Source: Crambe crambe (lineage: Eukaryota > Porifera > Demospongiae > Poecilosclerida > Crambeidae). Taken from it: a DNA stretch of 64,000 nt. Numbering within the stretch: position 1 is the first letter of the stretch; each line of letters opens with the position of its first letter. Below, piece by piece: positions 35,151 to 46,900 of the stretch. The translations under genes were made by a program, and so were the position numbers. The stretch covers positions 3,844,001-3,908,000 of the forward strand of contig OZ004595.1 of assembly GCA_963924555.1 (NCBI GenBank), given 5' to 3'. The notes under the pieces are model-generated. The model had not been told where the DNA came from and made no database searches. It saw nothing but the letters and a program-made list of their open reading frames with translations.

Positions 35151-35388
35151 CCAGAGAGCAACCTTTATCAGAGCATTTTACGCGATCCTATTGTACATGC
35201 TGAAAAGCTCAAGATGATCCATATGGTACCTGGAGCGATGATGTTTAAGTGGCCAAGCATCCAGTTTGGAGATTGTTGGTTGGCACAAACAAGAGCAAAA
35301 ATTTATTTAAAAACTGTCATCAATTTACAGGTATCTCCATGCTCAGATAAAATACACAACATCTGCTGTACACACCAGTGTGGCTAGA
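35122..35388 (+). CDS. Unidentified ORF or first exon, divergent from RER1
   Basis: I do not recognise it. After gcgtag an open frame runs GKKQWQPESNLYQSILRDP..., through MIHMVPGAMMFKWPSIQFGD, to a stop at 35388, with a possible donor (CAG|gtatct) near 35331. The ATG at 35143 is in a different frame and stops after 19 codons (at 35202), so the real gene would need a 1-nt shift, another start, or splicing. It could also be a relic. Confidence 0.3.
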
Positions 35389-36029
35389 CCCCATAGGTGT
35401 CTCCACCCCTCTCTAGGGACATTTCTTGGCACATCTGCCAATTTTGAGTTTCAAGATCTTATTTTGCACACAAACATTTGAAGCCAGTCTAGAGTGCTTT
35501 GGTTACTCTGTCAGCCCTAAACACTCTGCTGATTTTACAAGATTGCAAGGAAAAAAACATTAAACCTCTTCTTATTCAATAGAAAATTAGTTCTCACACA
35601 AAAAATTAATTAGCTAATCCATAAAGCTAGATTATTATTTTTTGAACTGAACTTCAAACTTATTTAACTGATTTATCACCCATCATTTTCAGCTCAGCCC
35701 AGGATGCTAAAGTGGTTGCAGAGATATCATTGATTTGTAGTAAGACTCAGAGTGTCCCAATTTGACAGCGAACGAGCGAGCAAGCATTCTTCAGTGCTTC
35801 GACTCTTTAGAAGATTTTATATGTAACAAAGCACTTAGATAATCCTAGAGGCTCTAGCTATATGCAGCATTTGACAGTGAGGCTAGCTAGCTCGAGCCGG
35901 CCACAATCGTATAGACTACATAGTCAATGCTCGCTGAATTACGCGCATGCTCATGCATGAACTGCTGCGCGCGACACAAGCAAGTTGTAATTTATGGCAA
36001 GTGAGAGCAGAGGAGTCTTTCTGGGTGGA

Positions 36030-37623
36030 ATGGAGTGGCTATGTTGCTTGCGTTGTCATCAGCATCCAAGTTGCACAAAAACTTCTTTTGTTAGCGACTG
36101 TGGACATGTCATTTGTTCAGATTGTAGAAATTTTGGTAAGGTATGAAAGTTTCCTCATCCCTTCTCATTGTTACAGTATTAGGCTATACATGTGGAGAGT
36201 GTCAAAAACGTCTACCCCAATACAAAGAAATCTCTATGCATATAACTGTGAGTGTGTAGAGACTATGGTAAATAATTGAAGTTCTGTCAGTTGAACACTT
36301 TGACTTGACATTTAGGAAGATCCTGGCATAGGTGCATTTTTTAGTGATTTGGCAAGTGTCACTAAACATGCTGCTAAGGTAAAGTTTTAATAAATGCAGA
36401 TTATAGTTATGAGACCTTTAATGTATAGCTAGTTATTAGAGTTTCAAGGATATCATTTGAAAAGATACTGGTCTCAAGGTGACGAAAGTCAGGTACACTC
36501 AGTATGGACATTTCATCAGAGCATCATTATACAAGTGTCTTATCTCCCCCTTAGGATCAAAAGCAGGCATGCTCTCCACAGTTTCGTGTTCTTAATACTA
36601 TGGATATAAGAAAATTGCAGGAGTTATGGATGCAGGACAAGATCTATTTTAACAGATTAAAGTGTCAGGTTAGCTTTATAGTAGTTTTCAAGGACCCACA
36701 GTGATCATTATTCGTGTGAAGTTCCAACAGTTGATGAGTTTGATTCAAGTATTAAAAGTTGAGGCTATTCATACCAGTATGTTCAACTTCAAAGTCAATT
36801 GTGAAGGAGTGTTATGCAATCCTGTTAAAGTGCTCACTGCTGCAGTGCCTCAACAGTGGCTAAAGAAAACAGGGATTTACAAAGGTAGTTCAGTACAGAA
36901 AATTATTAATCATTGTCAAATCTTATAACAGAGTCAAACAACTTGGGAGCAATGTGTCCCCCTTCTGTGACAGGCTGCAGCTTGGTAGTACACTTCTAGT
37001 TTGTGTGATTAATTGAATTTATAGACAGTTATTTTGCAGCCTCCTCCACCACCACCTCCTCCCAGACTTGAATTGATAACTTCTGAGCGTCTAGGTATAC
37101 TAACTCAACTTGATTTGTGGCATTTAGTACATTGTTTATTTCTAGTGACACCTTCAAGGTATAATATACATCAAATGGAGTCAGAGTGCAGTTTATCACA
37201 TGTAAAATTAATATTACTCAAAATTTCATTAATAAGTTTCTAGTAATAATTGCAGGTAAATAGTGGTAAAGTATCGACTCCCTCCCAACAAGGTTAGGTT
37301 TCAGACAACACAATGCACTGATCTCACCAAGTTAGTGCACATTGTTTGAATTAGGGCCAGGTTCACCTTATGATTCACCTTTTGGCACACCGAAGGTACA
37401 TGTACAAATATGGTTACATTAGTAAATTAAGTGGATGCAATAATTGTTTTAGAGTGGAACAAAGAGGTTATCCATGCTCCCTCCACCTTCCAATGGGAAG
37501 ATAGGTATGTGAATAGCATGTAGTTTGGACTGTTGTGTAGCAACTAGTATTTATTTTAATCAAGGTACTACTGGTTTACAAGTTGCAACACCAGATAGTA
37601 CCATTTACAAGTTTTTAAAGTAA
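36030..37623 (+). CDS. RNF212: RNF212/Zip3-like RING E3 of meiotic recombination, complete
   Basis: Ten exons: 36030-36135, 36177-36247, 36316-36378, 36555-36668, 37040-37094, 37146-37158 (13 nt), 37264-37292, 37361-37395, 37453-37504 and 37565-37623, 198 residues; an in-frame ATG at 35994 would add 12. The RING reads MEWLCCLRC...DCGHVICSDC...YTCGEC, the compact N-terminal RING of RNF212/HEI10/Zip3 proteins, which act as SUMO or ubiquitin E3 ligases stabilising crossover sites on meiotic chromosomes. The tail is proline/serine-rich (PPPPPPPP, TPSQQGSPYDSPFGTPK, RLSMLPPPSNGKI), like the tail of vertebrate RNF212. The middle lacks an obvious long coiled coil, so an exon between 36669 and 37039 could be missed. 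The 13-nt exon is needed to avoid a stop. Converges with PLOD, 177 bp between stops. Confidence 0.82.
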
Positions 37624-37800
37624 GTAAAGGATAAACTTTTCTTTTGTTTACTGCCATTGTACTTCATAGAGAATATACACCACATGATTTTCATTCTGGG
37701 AACTAAAATTTCATAAAATCTTCATTTTAAATTATAGCAAATAATTTGTCATGCACTGCATTATGATAAGAGTGTATATTTCAGAAAAAATGACTGCCAT

Positions 37801-37956
37801 TCAAGGATCAATGAAAGATACCATGATATATCTGGTTCCTTTGGTAACTCGTAAGCCTTCATGGTAATGAGTGAGCCTGCCAGGATGCATGAAAGTCCAC
37901 CCAACACGTGGATTAGTAACACTACAATTGTAACGCAAAAATCGGCACCCTCCACC
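37801..37956 (-). CDS. PLOD: PLOD last exon: distal His and 2-oxoglutarate Arg
   Basis: Acceptor gatgtag; [39 protein letters not shown], stop at 37801. Confidence 0.96.
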   Translation of the reverse strand, partial: GGGCRFLRYNCSVTNPRVGWTFMHPGRLTHYHEGLRVTKGTRYIMVSFIDP

Positions 37957-40900
37957 CTACATCATAATAATAATTACTGCTCTATGCATATAATATCACC
38001 TTACCTCAAAATCTACACCAGGTTTTGAAAGTGCTACATTAATGGTAAATGTAGAGGAGTCATGGTGAGGACGGAGACTGTGCTGCCCTTGAGGCCAGTA
38101 CTTAACCACAAAGTTCATAACAGCATGCCCCTAAGTGAAAAGTGATTAATTTACTGCTCCAAATTTGATTTAAAATTGGTAACAAACCCTTGAGTAGTAG
38201 CCTGGAAATACTTTAATCTGTACTGGAACAACATACTTTCGGATTACTTCCAACCACTGTTTTTCGAAATTAACCTGCAAAATTGAATGACAAAAGTTTG
38301 CATACCAAGATCTTACCTAACACTAATTTAAGAATTTCATCGATGCTTGAACTTTAACCCAGGCAACTACATAAGCACAACCAGTCTACCCCACGTATGA
38401 TATGACATGGCAGTTCTTTCCTTCTTTCTTGAAGAAGTCGGTCTAGCATGGGGCAGTTGGGCTGCACAAGACTATTCTCTGTTGAATCTGTTGAAAAGTG
38501 AACTACTCTAGCTAGCTAGAGCATGAAGATAAAGTACTCAGTTGGAGCCCTTCCTTGCACAAACGAGGCTAATGCTGCAGAACTCTACAGTTTTAGTAGG
38601 TGAAGTCTATCAGATGGGTACGATTTCAAAAAAAAATGCCTGAGAAATTAAATTTTTGGCCTTATCTCCTGATTGGTGAGATCATAAACATTATTGGCAG
38701 TGGCTTGATATATCTTGAACAACTTACACCCTCACTTAAAAAAGAATGAGAAAAAGAGTCATTTATGCAGTACCCATGGATCTGCTGTGCAATGGTGTAT
38801 CAAATAAAAACCACTGAAGATGTTCTAAGGAGATGCAAGCGTGATGATACAGGATGAAGGGAAAACAGTTTCTTGACTTGACTGAGCAAATGGAAGCTAG
38901 GCTGCAATTGTTGAGACGCTAAGTTTGGAGTCCAATACCTGTTGGGACTCCCATCATAGTTATTATGTATATAGCTATAGTTATATCATGTAATTCTAGC
39001 TTCTACCAACTTCTTCAGGATTCTATGTCTTGGCTTTCTTGTTTTCTATGATCTGAATCACTAAACACATTTCTATGTGTACTAAGGTCTTGACAGTCAA
39101 CAAGCATGCATATGATTGTAAAGGTCGCAGAAGGAGAGTTTTCAAGTGGCTACATGGCCAAGCATTGAAATTCTTGCACAAGACAATTGGATTCTTTCAT
39201 TCCAGTTCATAAGTGACCTCAGAAGTCTACCAAACTCAGTAAATAAACAGAAAGTCATCCTAGGAGCTGTTCATCAAAGGAGCAGGAGTTTTGAAATTTG
39301 TGCAATAGAGAGCATATCACAGAAGAGGTAGCTCTCACAGACTCCACATATAGACTAATACAAAAGTGAAATTCTAGTTCCCCTAACAAAAGCTACTGTG
39401 AATGATTATCCTAGAGCATAATATGGCAAGCAGTTAAGTCATTGGATTCTTCTTCTACTCTGTTATCAGAGAGCACGATAATACTCTCTAAGTAGGGATG
39501 GCATGGATCACCCAATAGTACTCTCTAAGTAGGGATGGCACGGATCACCCCATTGGACTAATACTTCGAATACTTCCATCCTACAGTTAGCAACTCCTAA
39601 CTTGAAGACAGAACACTTTCAATGTGCTAGGACCCAAGTATGAAGAGCAGAAGACAAAGCAGTATCATTTTACAGCGACTTCCGTTTTCATCTGGTCGTT
39701 CATCATAATCATCATTAAACATATTTCAGAAATGGTTCATTATACCACACTACTAGATATACTAGACTACATACACAGGATTGGAAACAGGGTATGCGCA
39801 TATAATCTATAGGACATCCGTGTAGGTACCTGGCAAACAGAGAAATCTAAGAGAGAGGGTGAAAGATAGTGAAAAGGCTCAATGACTTATAGCTGTAGTT
39901 GTTTATCATGTCAGTTTAGTCTATTTACTGTTGCTATGGAAGAAAAACGTGGAAACAGGTGACTTTGTGGAACTCTCAGTACTAAAATAGAAGTCTAGCT
40001 GCCTTATTCTTGGTATAAAAATGAAAGATACTAGTTGACCATATGTACTCAAGTAGTTTATATTTTGTGCAGGGCTGGAGATGGCATGCCATTTGCTCAT
40101 TGATGGTGTAAGAAGCCATTTTCACTATGTTGTATGAGATACCTTCGTGTATCAAGGGCAGGAAAGGATACACTGGGCAGCTTTACTCTTCATCTTGGTC
40201 CCCCAAAACAAGTATATCACAACAAATCTCTTGATGAATTGGATGTTCAGCAGTGCCCTATCAGTACTTGTCATGAAAGAAAATATGTGTAAAGTGACGG
40301 TATTAGTTGCTACATTAGCCTATCCTTCTTTACTATAGCTTTTCTTAACAGCCAGCCATGGGTAATCTGAAGAAACAGTAACATTGACATGATTTTTTTA
40401 CAGGCACCTTTAAAAAGTACATATGTACATATGAATGATCACTACCTAACAAATTAGTGGGAAAAAAGAGACTATACTTTTAACATCCAAGCTCCAGAGG
40501 TCCACAAAATTGAACTACCATTATTACTCGCAATTATACCCTCTAACACTTGAGAAACCAGCTTTTTTAAGAACTATGCTTGTTTAGCACTGTACTACCC
40601 ACTCTTTGTATTCTTTAAATTTACTAATTGGCTATACAGTTCCATTATCAGCTGACATTCTAAATTTCTTTTATTTTTCTCTTTTATATTCAGCTTAACA
40701 AATGTAGTACTACGTTTTTCAAACTTTTTGAAACTACTCCTCCCTTGTTTGTTTGGGCACTTTAGCACCTACACAGATTGTTTATTGTTGTTATGGGCGC
40801 ACGTGACCTGTGTGTACGTAGTGTGTCAAAATTGACTGCGCTATAATCCTTTACCTTTAACTTTACATGTTCAAAATAGCACGTCATTTTCCAACTTGCT

Positions 40901-43900
40901 AGCTTTCAAACTACAGTTATGTAATTAGTTTAGGTAATTAATTATGTAGTTAGTTAAGTTATGTAGTTTTTCAAACTACAACGTTGCAGACATTTTTATG
41001 CCTCGCCCCGTACACGTGATTCTTGGACCTTGACCCCACAACTGACAGTGAATCTGTCATTAGCTTCCTCTCTTGATGTTGGTCTCTCGATGCTTAGAGC
41101 GTAAACCCTAGGCACCAGTCTGGTTATGAATCAAGCCTTGATGCAAGGTACATATCAGTAAAAAAAATGTAAATGGCAATCTTATAGATAGCATGTCCTT
41201 CCAAATCAGATTTTCAGTTCATACAATATTATGATGAAACCTCCATCGAACTACATAGCTACAATACATGAACTTCAACTTGGATAGCAGGATCACAGCA
41301 TCCAGTTGCCTATAATAAAATAATAGAGGATTATATCAAAACAGGTGATGAAAAAAGTAAAGGAAAAATATTTATTAAAAGAAAAATAGGGATGGCTATG
41401 TGCGGTTCAAAAAAGAGAGTGAACTTCAATCAAGTAACCCCTTACCCATCACCAATATTACCAAGCTATGAGCTACTTCACTCCCTTTATATCTCTTCTT
41501 GGCCTGTCATGGGAGTGAAGTAGGAATAGTCCTCATAGCTTGGTAATATTGGTGATGGGTAAGGGGTTACTTGACTGAAGTTCATTCTCTTGTTGCTGAA
41601 CTTTTTTGAACCGCACACAGCCATCCATACTTTTTTATTTAAAATAAATATTTTTTCCTTTATTATTATCCTTGTTAGATAACCATATCTCGTGAACCAC
41701 TCAAGCTACAGCAAGTATTCCTGGATGAATCCACTCCAAATTCTATCAGCTACATTTTCTACATGTCGATCCTCAAAACAGTCGATATAGGAGATACTAC
41801 AGAACACAGTAACTTAATTATTGCAGTGTTCTCCTTAAATATTAGGAATAGGGGATGCACGCGTCGAAGGATATATGTGGGAATAATGGCCATATCAAAG
41901 GGAAGATGTACTTGAAAGTGAGCCCCTATGCTTGGGGAGAACACTATGTAATTGATATCTAATTAATAATATTACTCGACTAGGTGTCTCTTCGTATCTA
42001 TTTATTAAGATACACCGATTCATCTACTGGTATTTCAGATTATCTGCATCGTCAACCTCCAAGTATAGAAAGTCTTGAATCACTGACAATAATCATTGGG
42101 CTCCTATGCCACTGAGCTGACTATACATACTCAAGAAACTTCTTTCCTTGTCCCTGCATATAACAGGAGAATGAACTCCTGCATTTATGTATATATACAT
42201 AGAGAAAAAGGACCAGAAACAAGTTAGGGGAAAAAATATTTTTGAGATTACATACTAAGTAGGAAAAAAAAAAGAAGAAATATATAATCTAAATAACGCG
42301 TACCACAGAGCTTTGCTGCCATCACGGATCTCTAAAGTACCTTCGTCCTTCTCCATGCTATTAACTTAAGAGTACCTAACTCTACTTGACTGCGCATCAG
42401 GTCAGAAACTGTACTACCGTCTCCATGTTGACGATCCTTACCATATGGCATACAATCTAAGAACACGTACAAGCAGAGTTCTTTAGCTTTCTCACCAGTA
42501 GCAGCAAGCCTTGATTGCAGACAGAGACAAGATTCTGCTAATCAGTAGGAAAAAATATTTATTCTAAATAAAAAAGAGAAGTAGGGATGGCTGTGTGAAG
42601 TTCAAAAAAGTTCAGCAACAAGAGAGTGAACTTCAGTCAAGTAACCCCTTACCCATCACCAACTACGAGCCAACTATTCCTACTTCACTCCCATGATGAG
42701 ATATAAAGGAAGTGAAGTAGGAATAGTTACCTCATAGCTGGTGATGGGTAAGGGGTTACTTGACTGAAGTTCACTCTCTTGTTGCTGAACTTTTTTGAAC
42801 CGCATACAGCCATCCCTACTCCTCTTTTTATTTAGAATAAATATTTTTCCCTTTACTTGTTCATCATCTGTTTTGATGTAATGCTCCATTATTTTATTAT
42901 AGGCAACTGGATGCTATCAAAAGTTAAAGTTTATGTATTGTAGCTATGTAGTTCATTGAAGATTTCATCATAATATTATATGAGCCGAAATGAATCTGAT
43001 CTGGAAGATCTATACAGTTTATAATAAGATTGCCATTGACATAATTTTGTATATAATTTAAGGCCTTTACTGATATACTGTTGCATCAAGGGTTGATTCA
43101 TAACCAGACTAGTGCCTAGGGTTTACGCTCTGAGCATCGAGAGACCAACGTCAAGAGAGAAAGCTAATGACAGATTCACTAGTCAGTTGCAAGGTCAAGG
43201 TCCAAGAATCACGTGTACGGGGCGGGGCATTAAAATGTCTGCCTCGTTGTAGGTTGAAAGCTAACAAGTTGGAAAATGACGTGCTATTTTTGAACATGTC
43301 AATTTAAAGGTAAAGGATTATAGCGCAGTAGATTGGTATAAGAATGCATTTGAATGAACCATTTCTGAAATAAGTTGTTTAAAGATGATGATGATGAACG
43401 ACCAGATGAAAACGGCAATTTTGGAAGTCGCTATAAAATGATACTGCTTTGTTCTCTGCTCTTCATACTTGAGTCCTAGCATGTTGAAGGTGTGTCTTCA
43501 AGTTAGGAGTTGCTGACTGCAGGAGGTAAGTATTCTGGAGTTATGAAAGAAAATATTAAGTACTACTCCAATGGAGCATCCGTGCCATATGCAAGTCTTG
43601 TGGCCATCACAGTTACTTCAATTGTAAGGTTTGCAAAAAATGTACCTCTCCCTTCAGTAAGAAATCTGTACAAGCAATGTAGGCTGTTCTGGAAGTAGGC
43701 CAGTGATAGTTATTCTGTAAGCCGTTCTGGAGGGACACTAGTGCCAGTACGCAGTTCTGGATGTAGGCCTGAGGGCACTGGTGCCAGTCAAGGTTACTCC
43801 ACTATTAGGCTGTTCTGGAGGGCACTGGGATAATAACTCGTTACTGTGATAAACCTTCTTGCAGGCCATCCATCTGAGCCTTATCAATTTTGTGCAGGTC

Positions 43901-46900
43901 GAATCACTTGTCTTCCCCCTGCCACCACTTCCGCCACCACAACACATTATCATTCCTACTGCACCTCCACAACTGCCCCCTCCACTAGCTAGCACCACAA
44001 GACAAAAGATACTTTCGTAATTGTAATGAATAAGGTCAAATAACATGTGCTGCATGCTGCTCTACTTGGTATGTTGATTACGCTTGAAAGAAAAGGAAAA
44101 AAATCTAGGGATAACCATTTCTCTCAAAATGTTCTGTATAGCCAGCCAACAAATATTAACGTAGCTGTAAGCCATGGGTACCTTCAGATATAGTAGTGTA
44201 CGTATATGTACAGAACAACCTTCTCCCTACCTTTGTTTGCTTACTTCTTTTTTCTTTTCTTTTTTTGAGGAATGGACATCCCTAAAATTTTTTCCATTTC
44301 CGTTTCCCCCTCATTATTATAATGACAAGATACTTATCAAAAAATCATAATTATTCATCCATTAGTCAGAAAACACACTGGATTTATATTATTATGAAAT
44401 TTACTTTAATTTGTGCTATTTGAGCACAATTTACATAGTATAATATATGGCACAATAAATATACCTGATTCATATGGATATCTCTAGTAGGTACATTTTC
44501 ATAGCCCCCATCTAATCTCTCATCTTCATTGTTGCCTGAACTCCACTTTCCAAAGTGTTCCATTTCTTCTATTAACTCTTTAGCAAACATTTCCGAAATC
44601 AAAGGATACCAATAAACATCAGGGCAGGGCTATAATAAAACCAATCATAAATTGATTAGTACTTGTTGAAAAACATCTCTTTTTTTTTCCATTGGTTCTG
44701 ATCACATTCTTCAGTGATGTGTAACTTTACGTTTTAACTTAATTAATTTGCCTACTTCTTCTATGACATAATCATCTTTAAGAACTTTAGACCAGTTTTC
44801 ATGTAAGTATCTTCTTTCCCAGTCCTAAAACAGAAAAAAAATCAAAACAATACAAGTAGCTAATATGTAGCTTACCAATGCATTGTCAAATAAGCTGTAT
44901 ATGTCGTTATGAAGATGAGTTGTTTCATAGTTATCCGCATTTAGCAAGTGACCATAATTGTGCAGGTTACTCACATACATGAAATGTCCCTATCAAAATA
45001 TTAAAATATTCAGTAATAAAATTTAAGTGGTTTATATTATCCCTCATCCATAAAGAAAAGGCCATATCCGCATCAAAATATTCAGTAATAAAATTTAAGT
45101 GGTTTACATTATCCCTCATCCATAAAGAAAAGGCCATATCCGCATCAATTTCAGCACTATGATAAGATGGCAAATAGTCAAGTCCTTGCAGCCACTTTCC
45201 AGTGAATAATATAACACTTGATATAAAAGGAACATTCCACACGCCTCTGCATATAACCACATCAGTAATCATCAAATTTCCTATATTGGTATACTTACAT
45301 TCTTTTTTTATCCACAATGAGTTGGTAATCATCTGACCTTGCATAAAAACCATTAGTTGCAACATCACCCCAGAAATTGGAAAAAAGTTTACCCGGACGA
45401 CTTATCAATGGTGCTATAACGTTTCTACATGTAAAATGTACCAATTATAAGAAGTATGTTAAGGTAAACATATTGATACCGTTTAGTCTGTATAAGCCAT
45501 TTTAGTGTATCTTGATTATCCAGCATGGCAATAGAATCAATTGAAAAATAATAATCACATCCTTGCTTCAAACACAGCTTCCTAAAACAAATTACATGGA
45601 TGCAGAACATAAAAAGAGAAAATATGCATTGGGTATCATAATTAATTTTAGTGAACTACAGTTATCACATGTTGAAAACATACGTACATTCCCAAGGTTT
45701 TTGCAGTTGGCTCATCAATTTTTTCAGATGATGATATGTAAGAAGTTGATACATAGTCTGCTGATATCAAGTTAAACCATGCACTTGTCAAATGCTCATG
45801 ATAAGGGACCTGCAAAAGATGCACAACAATAATAGACATTGATTATTGGCAGAAAAATTTGTTGGTCTGGCCATTTGTATGATCAATATCTTGCAACACT
45901 GCCACCTAAAAACTGCAGCAGTACCAACTTAGTTTGGATAGCCACCAGCTCATGCACTGCTTCAGTGGTAGTACTGGACTTGTACATAGTACAGTGTCTC
46001 ATGGAGCTATAATTATACATAGCTACTTGCTGACCTTGCTCAGATATGAAGCACAATTTTCAAAGCAATTGAAAAACCAAGTTCTCAATAGTAAGTTACA
46101 ATCATTAACTCTTCTTCACACTTACAGCATTATGTAGCAACAAGTATAATTTTTTCTTAGGATAGTCAAGCTTGTAAACAGATTCAAGGACATCTTGAAG
46201 AAATGGAGTTGGTACTTCAACAAATACAGCTAATACAACAGAAGGCCACAAGTCCCGGTCCGAAGGAAGTTCCCAAAGCCATTCTTTGCAAATGAGGCAC
46301 CCATCAGTTTCATTCCAAACACCAGGAACATAGTTGGATAAGTGATTAAGATATAGCTGCATATAATATTATAAAGGAATCCTTTATCAAGGGAACTATG
46401 AACCAAAATAATACACATCACATTTTATCAAGATCAAGATCAACTTCCTTTCTTTGTTCCTACCCTTTTTTTTTTAACTTTATTTTCAAGCGTAACCCAC
46501 ATACCAAGTAGAGCAGCATGCAATGCATTTTACTTGTACTACATTATTCATTATAATAGTTGGGTGCTCTAAGTTAATAGCATGGAGAAGAACGAAGGTA
46601 CTTTAAAGATCCATGATGGTATGGAAGCTCTGTGGTACGCAGGGAAGAAATGCGCTTTGATTATTTATTTATTTAGATTAGCTTACATTATATATTTCTT
46701 TCTTTTTTTTCCTACTTGGTATATAATTTGAGCTAGTCATTTTCATTTCATAGAAATGTTTTTTCTTCATAATTATTATGATATCGCATAGCCATAATGG
46801 GACAAGTTATCAATTTTCAGAGCACTACTCTATTATTATCCTTTGTTCAAGAGTTGACTACCCTGCCACTAGCTATACTACACAACAATTAGTCTAAGTT

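Larger units (their letters stand above)
39490..43600. repeat. Large foldback (palindromic) repeat cluster in a PLOD intron
   Basis: Left-arm blocks at 39520-39755 and 40826-41330 recur reverse-complemented at 42900-43560 (ctgcgctataatcctttacc; gtacacgtgattcttggacc; agcaggatcacagcatccag). Two hairpin cores lie at 41387-41630 and 42582-42819. No convincing ORF for a transposase. Confidence 0.7.
38275..44464 (-). other. PLOD intron (6.2 kb)
   Basis: Besides the foldback cluster I see no exon. A Pro-rich open stretch on the plus strand near 43.9 kb (PLPPLPPPQ) is isolated and not supported by neighbours. Confidence 0.6.

Noticed and set aside
35947-36279. A 110-codon plus-strand ORF over the RNF212-like start
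   Set aside because: It is in a different frame from the CxxC...CGHxxCxxC RING and reads through clear splice sites.
43890-44020. A Pro-rich exon on the plus strand after tgtgcag
   Set aside because: Isolated, antisense in a PLOD intron, with no neighbouring exons in phase.
45003-45146. A CRISPR or satellite array
   Set aside because: Only two contiguous copies with no spacers, overlapping an exon boundary; this is a simple tandem duplication.
44967-45368. A continuous 133-codon minus-strand ORF reading through both 72-bp copies
   Set aside because: It ignores the GT donors at 45107 and 45298 and the acceptor at 45247; splicing gives a far better match to the PLOD family.
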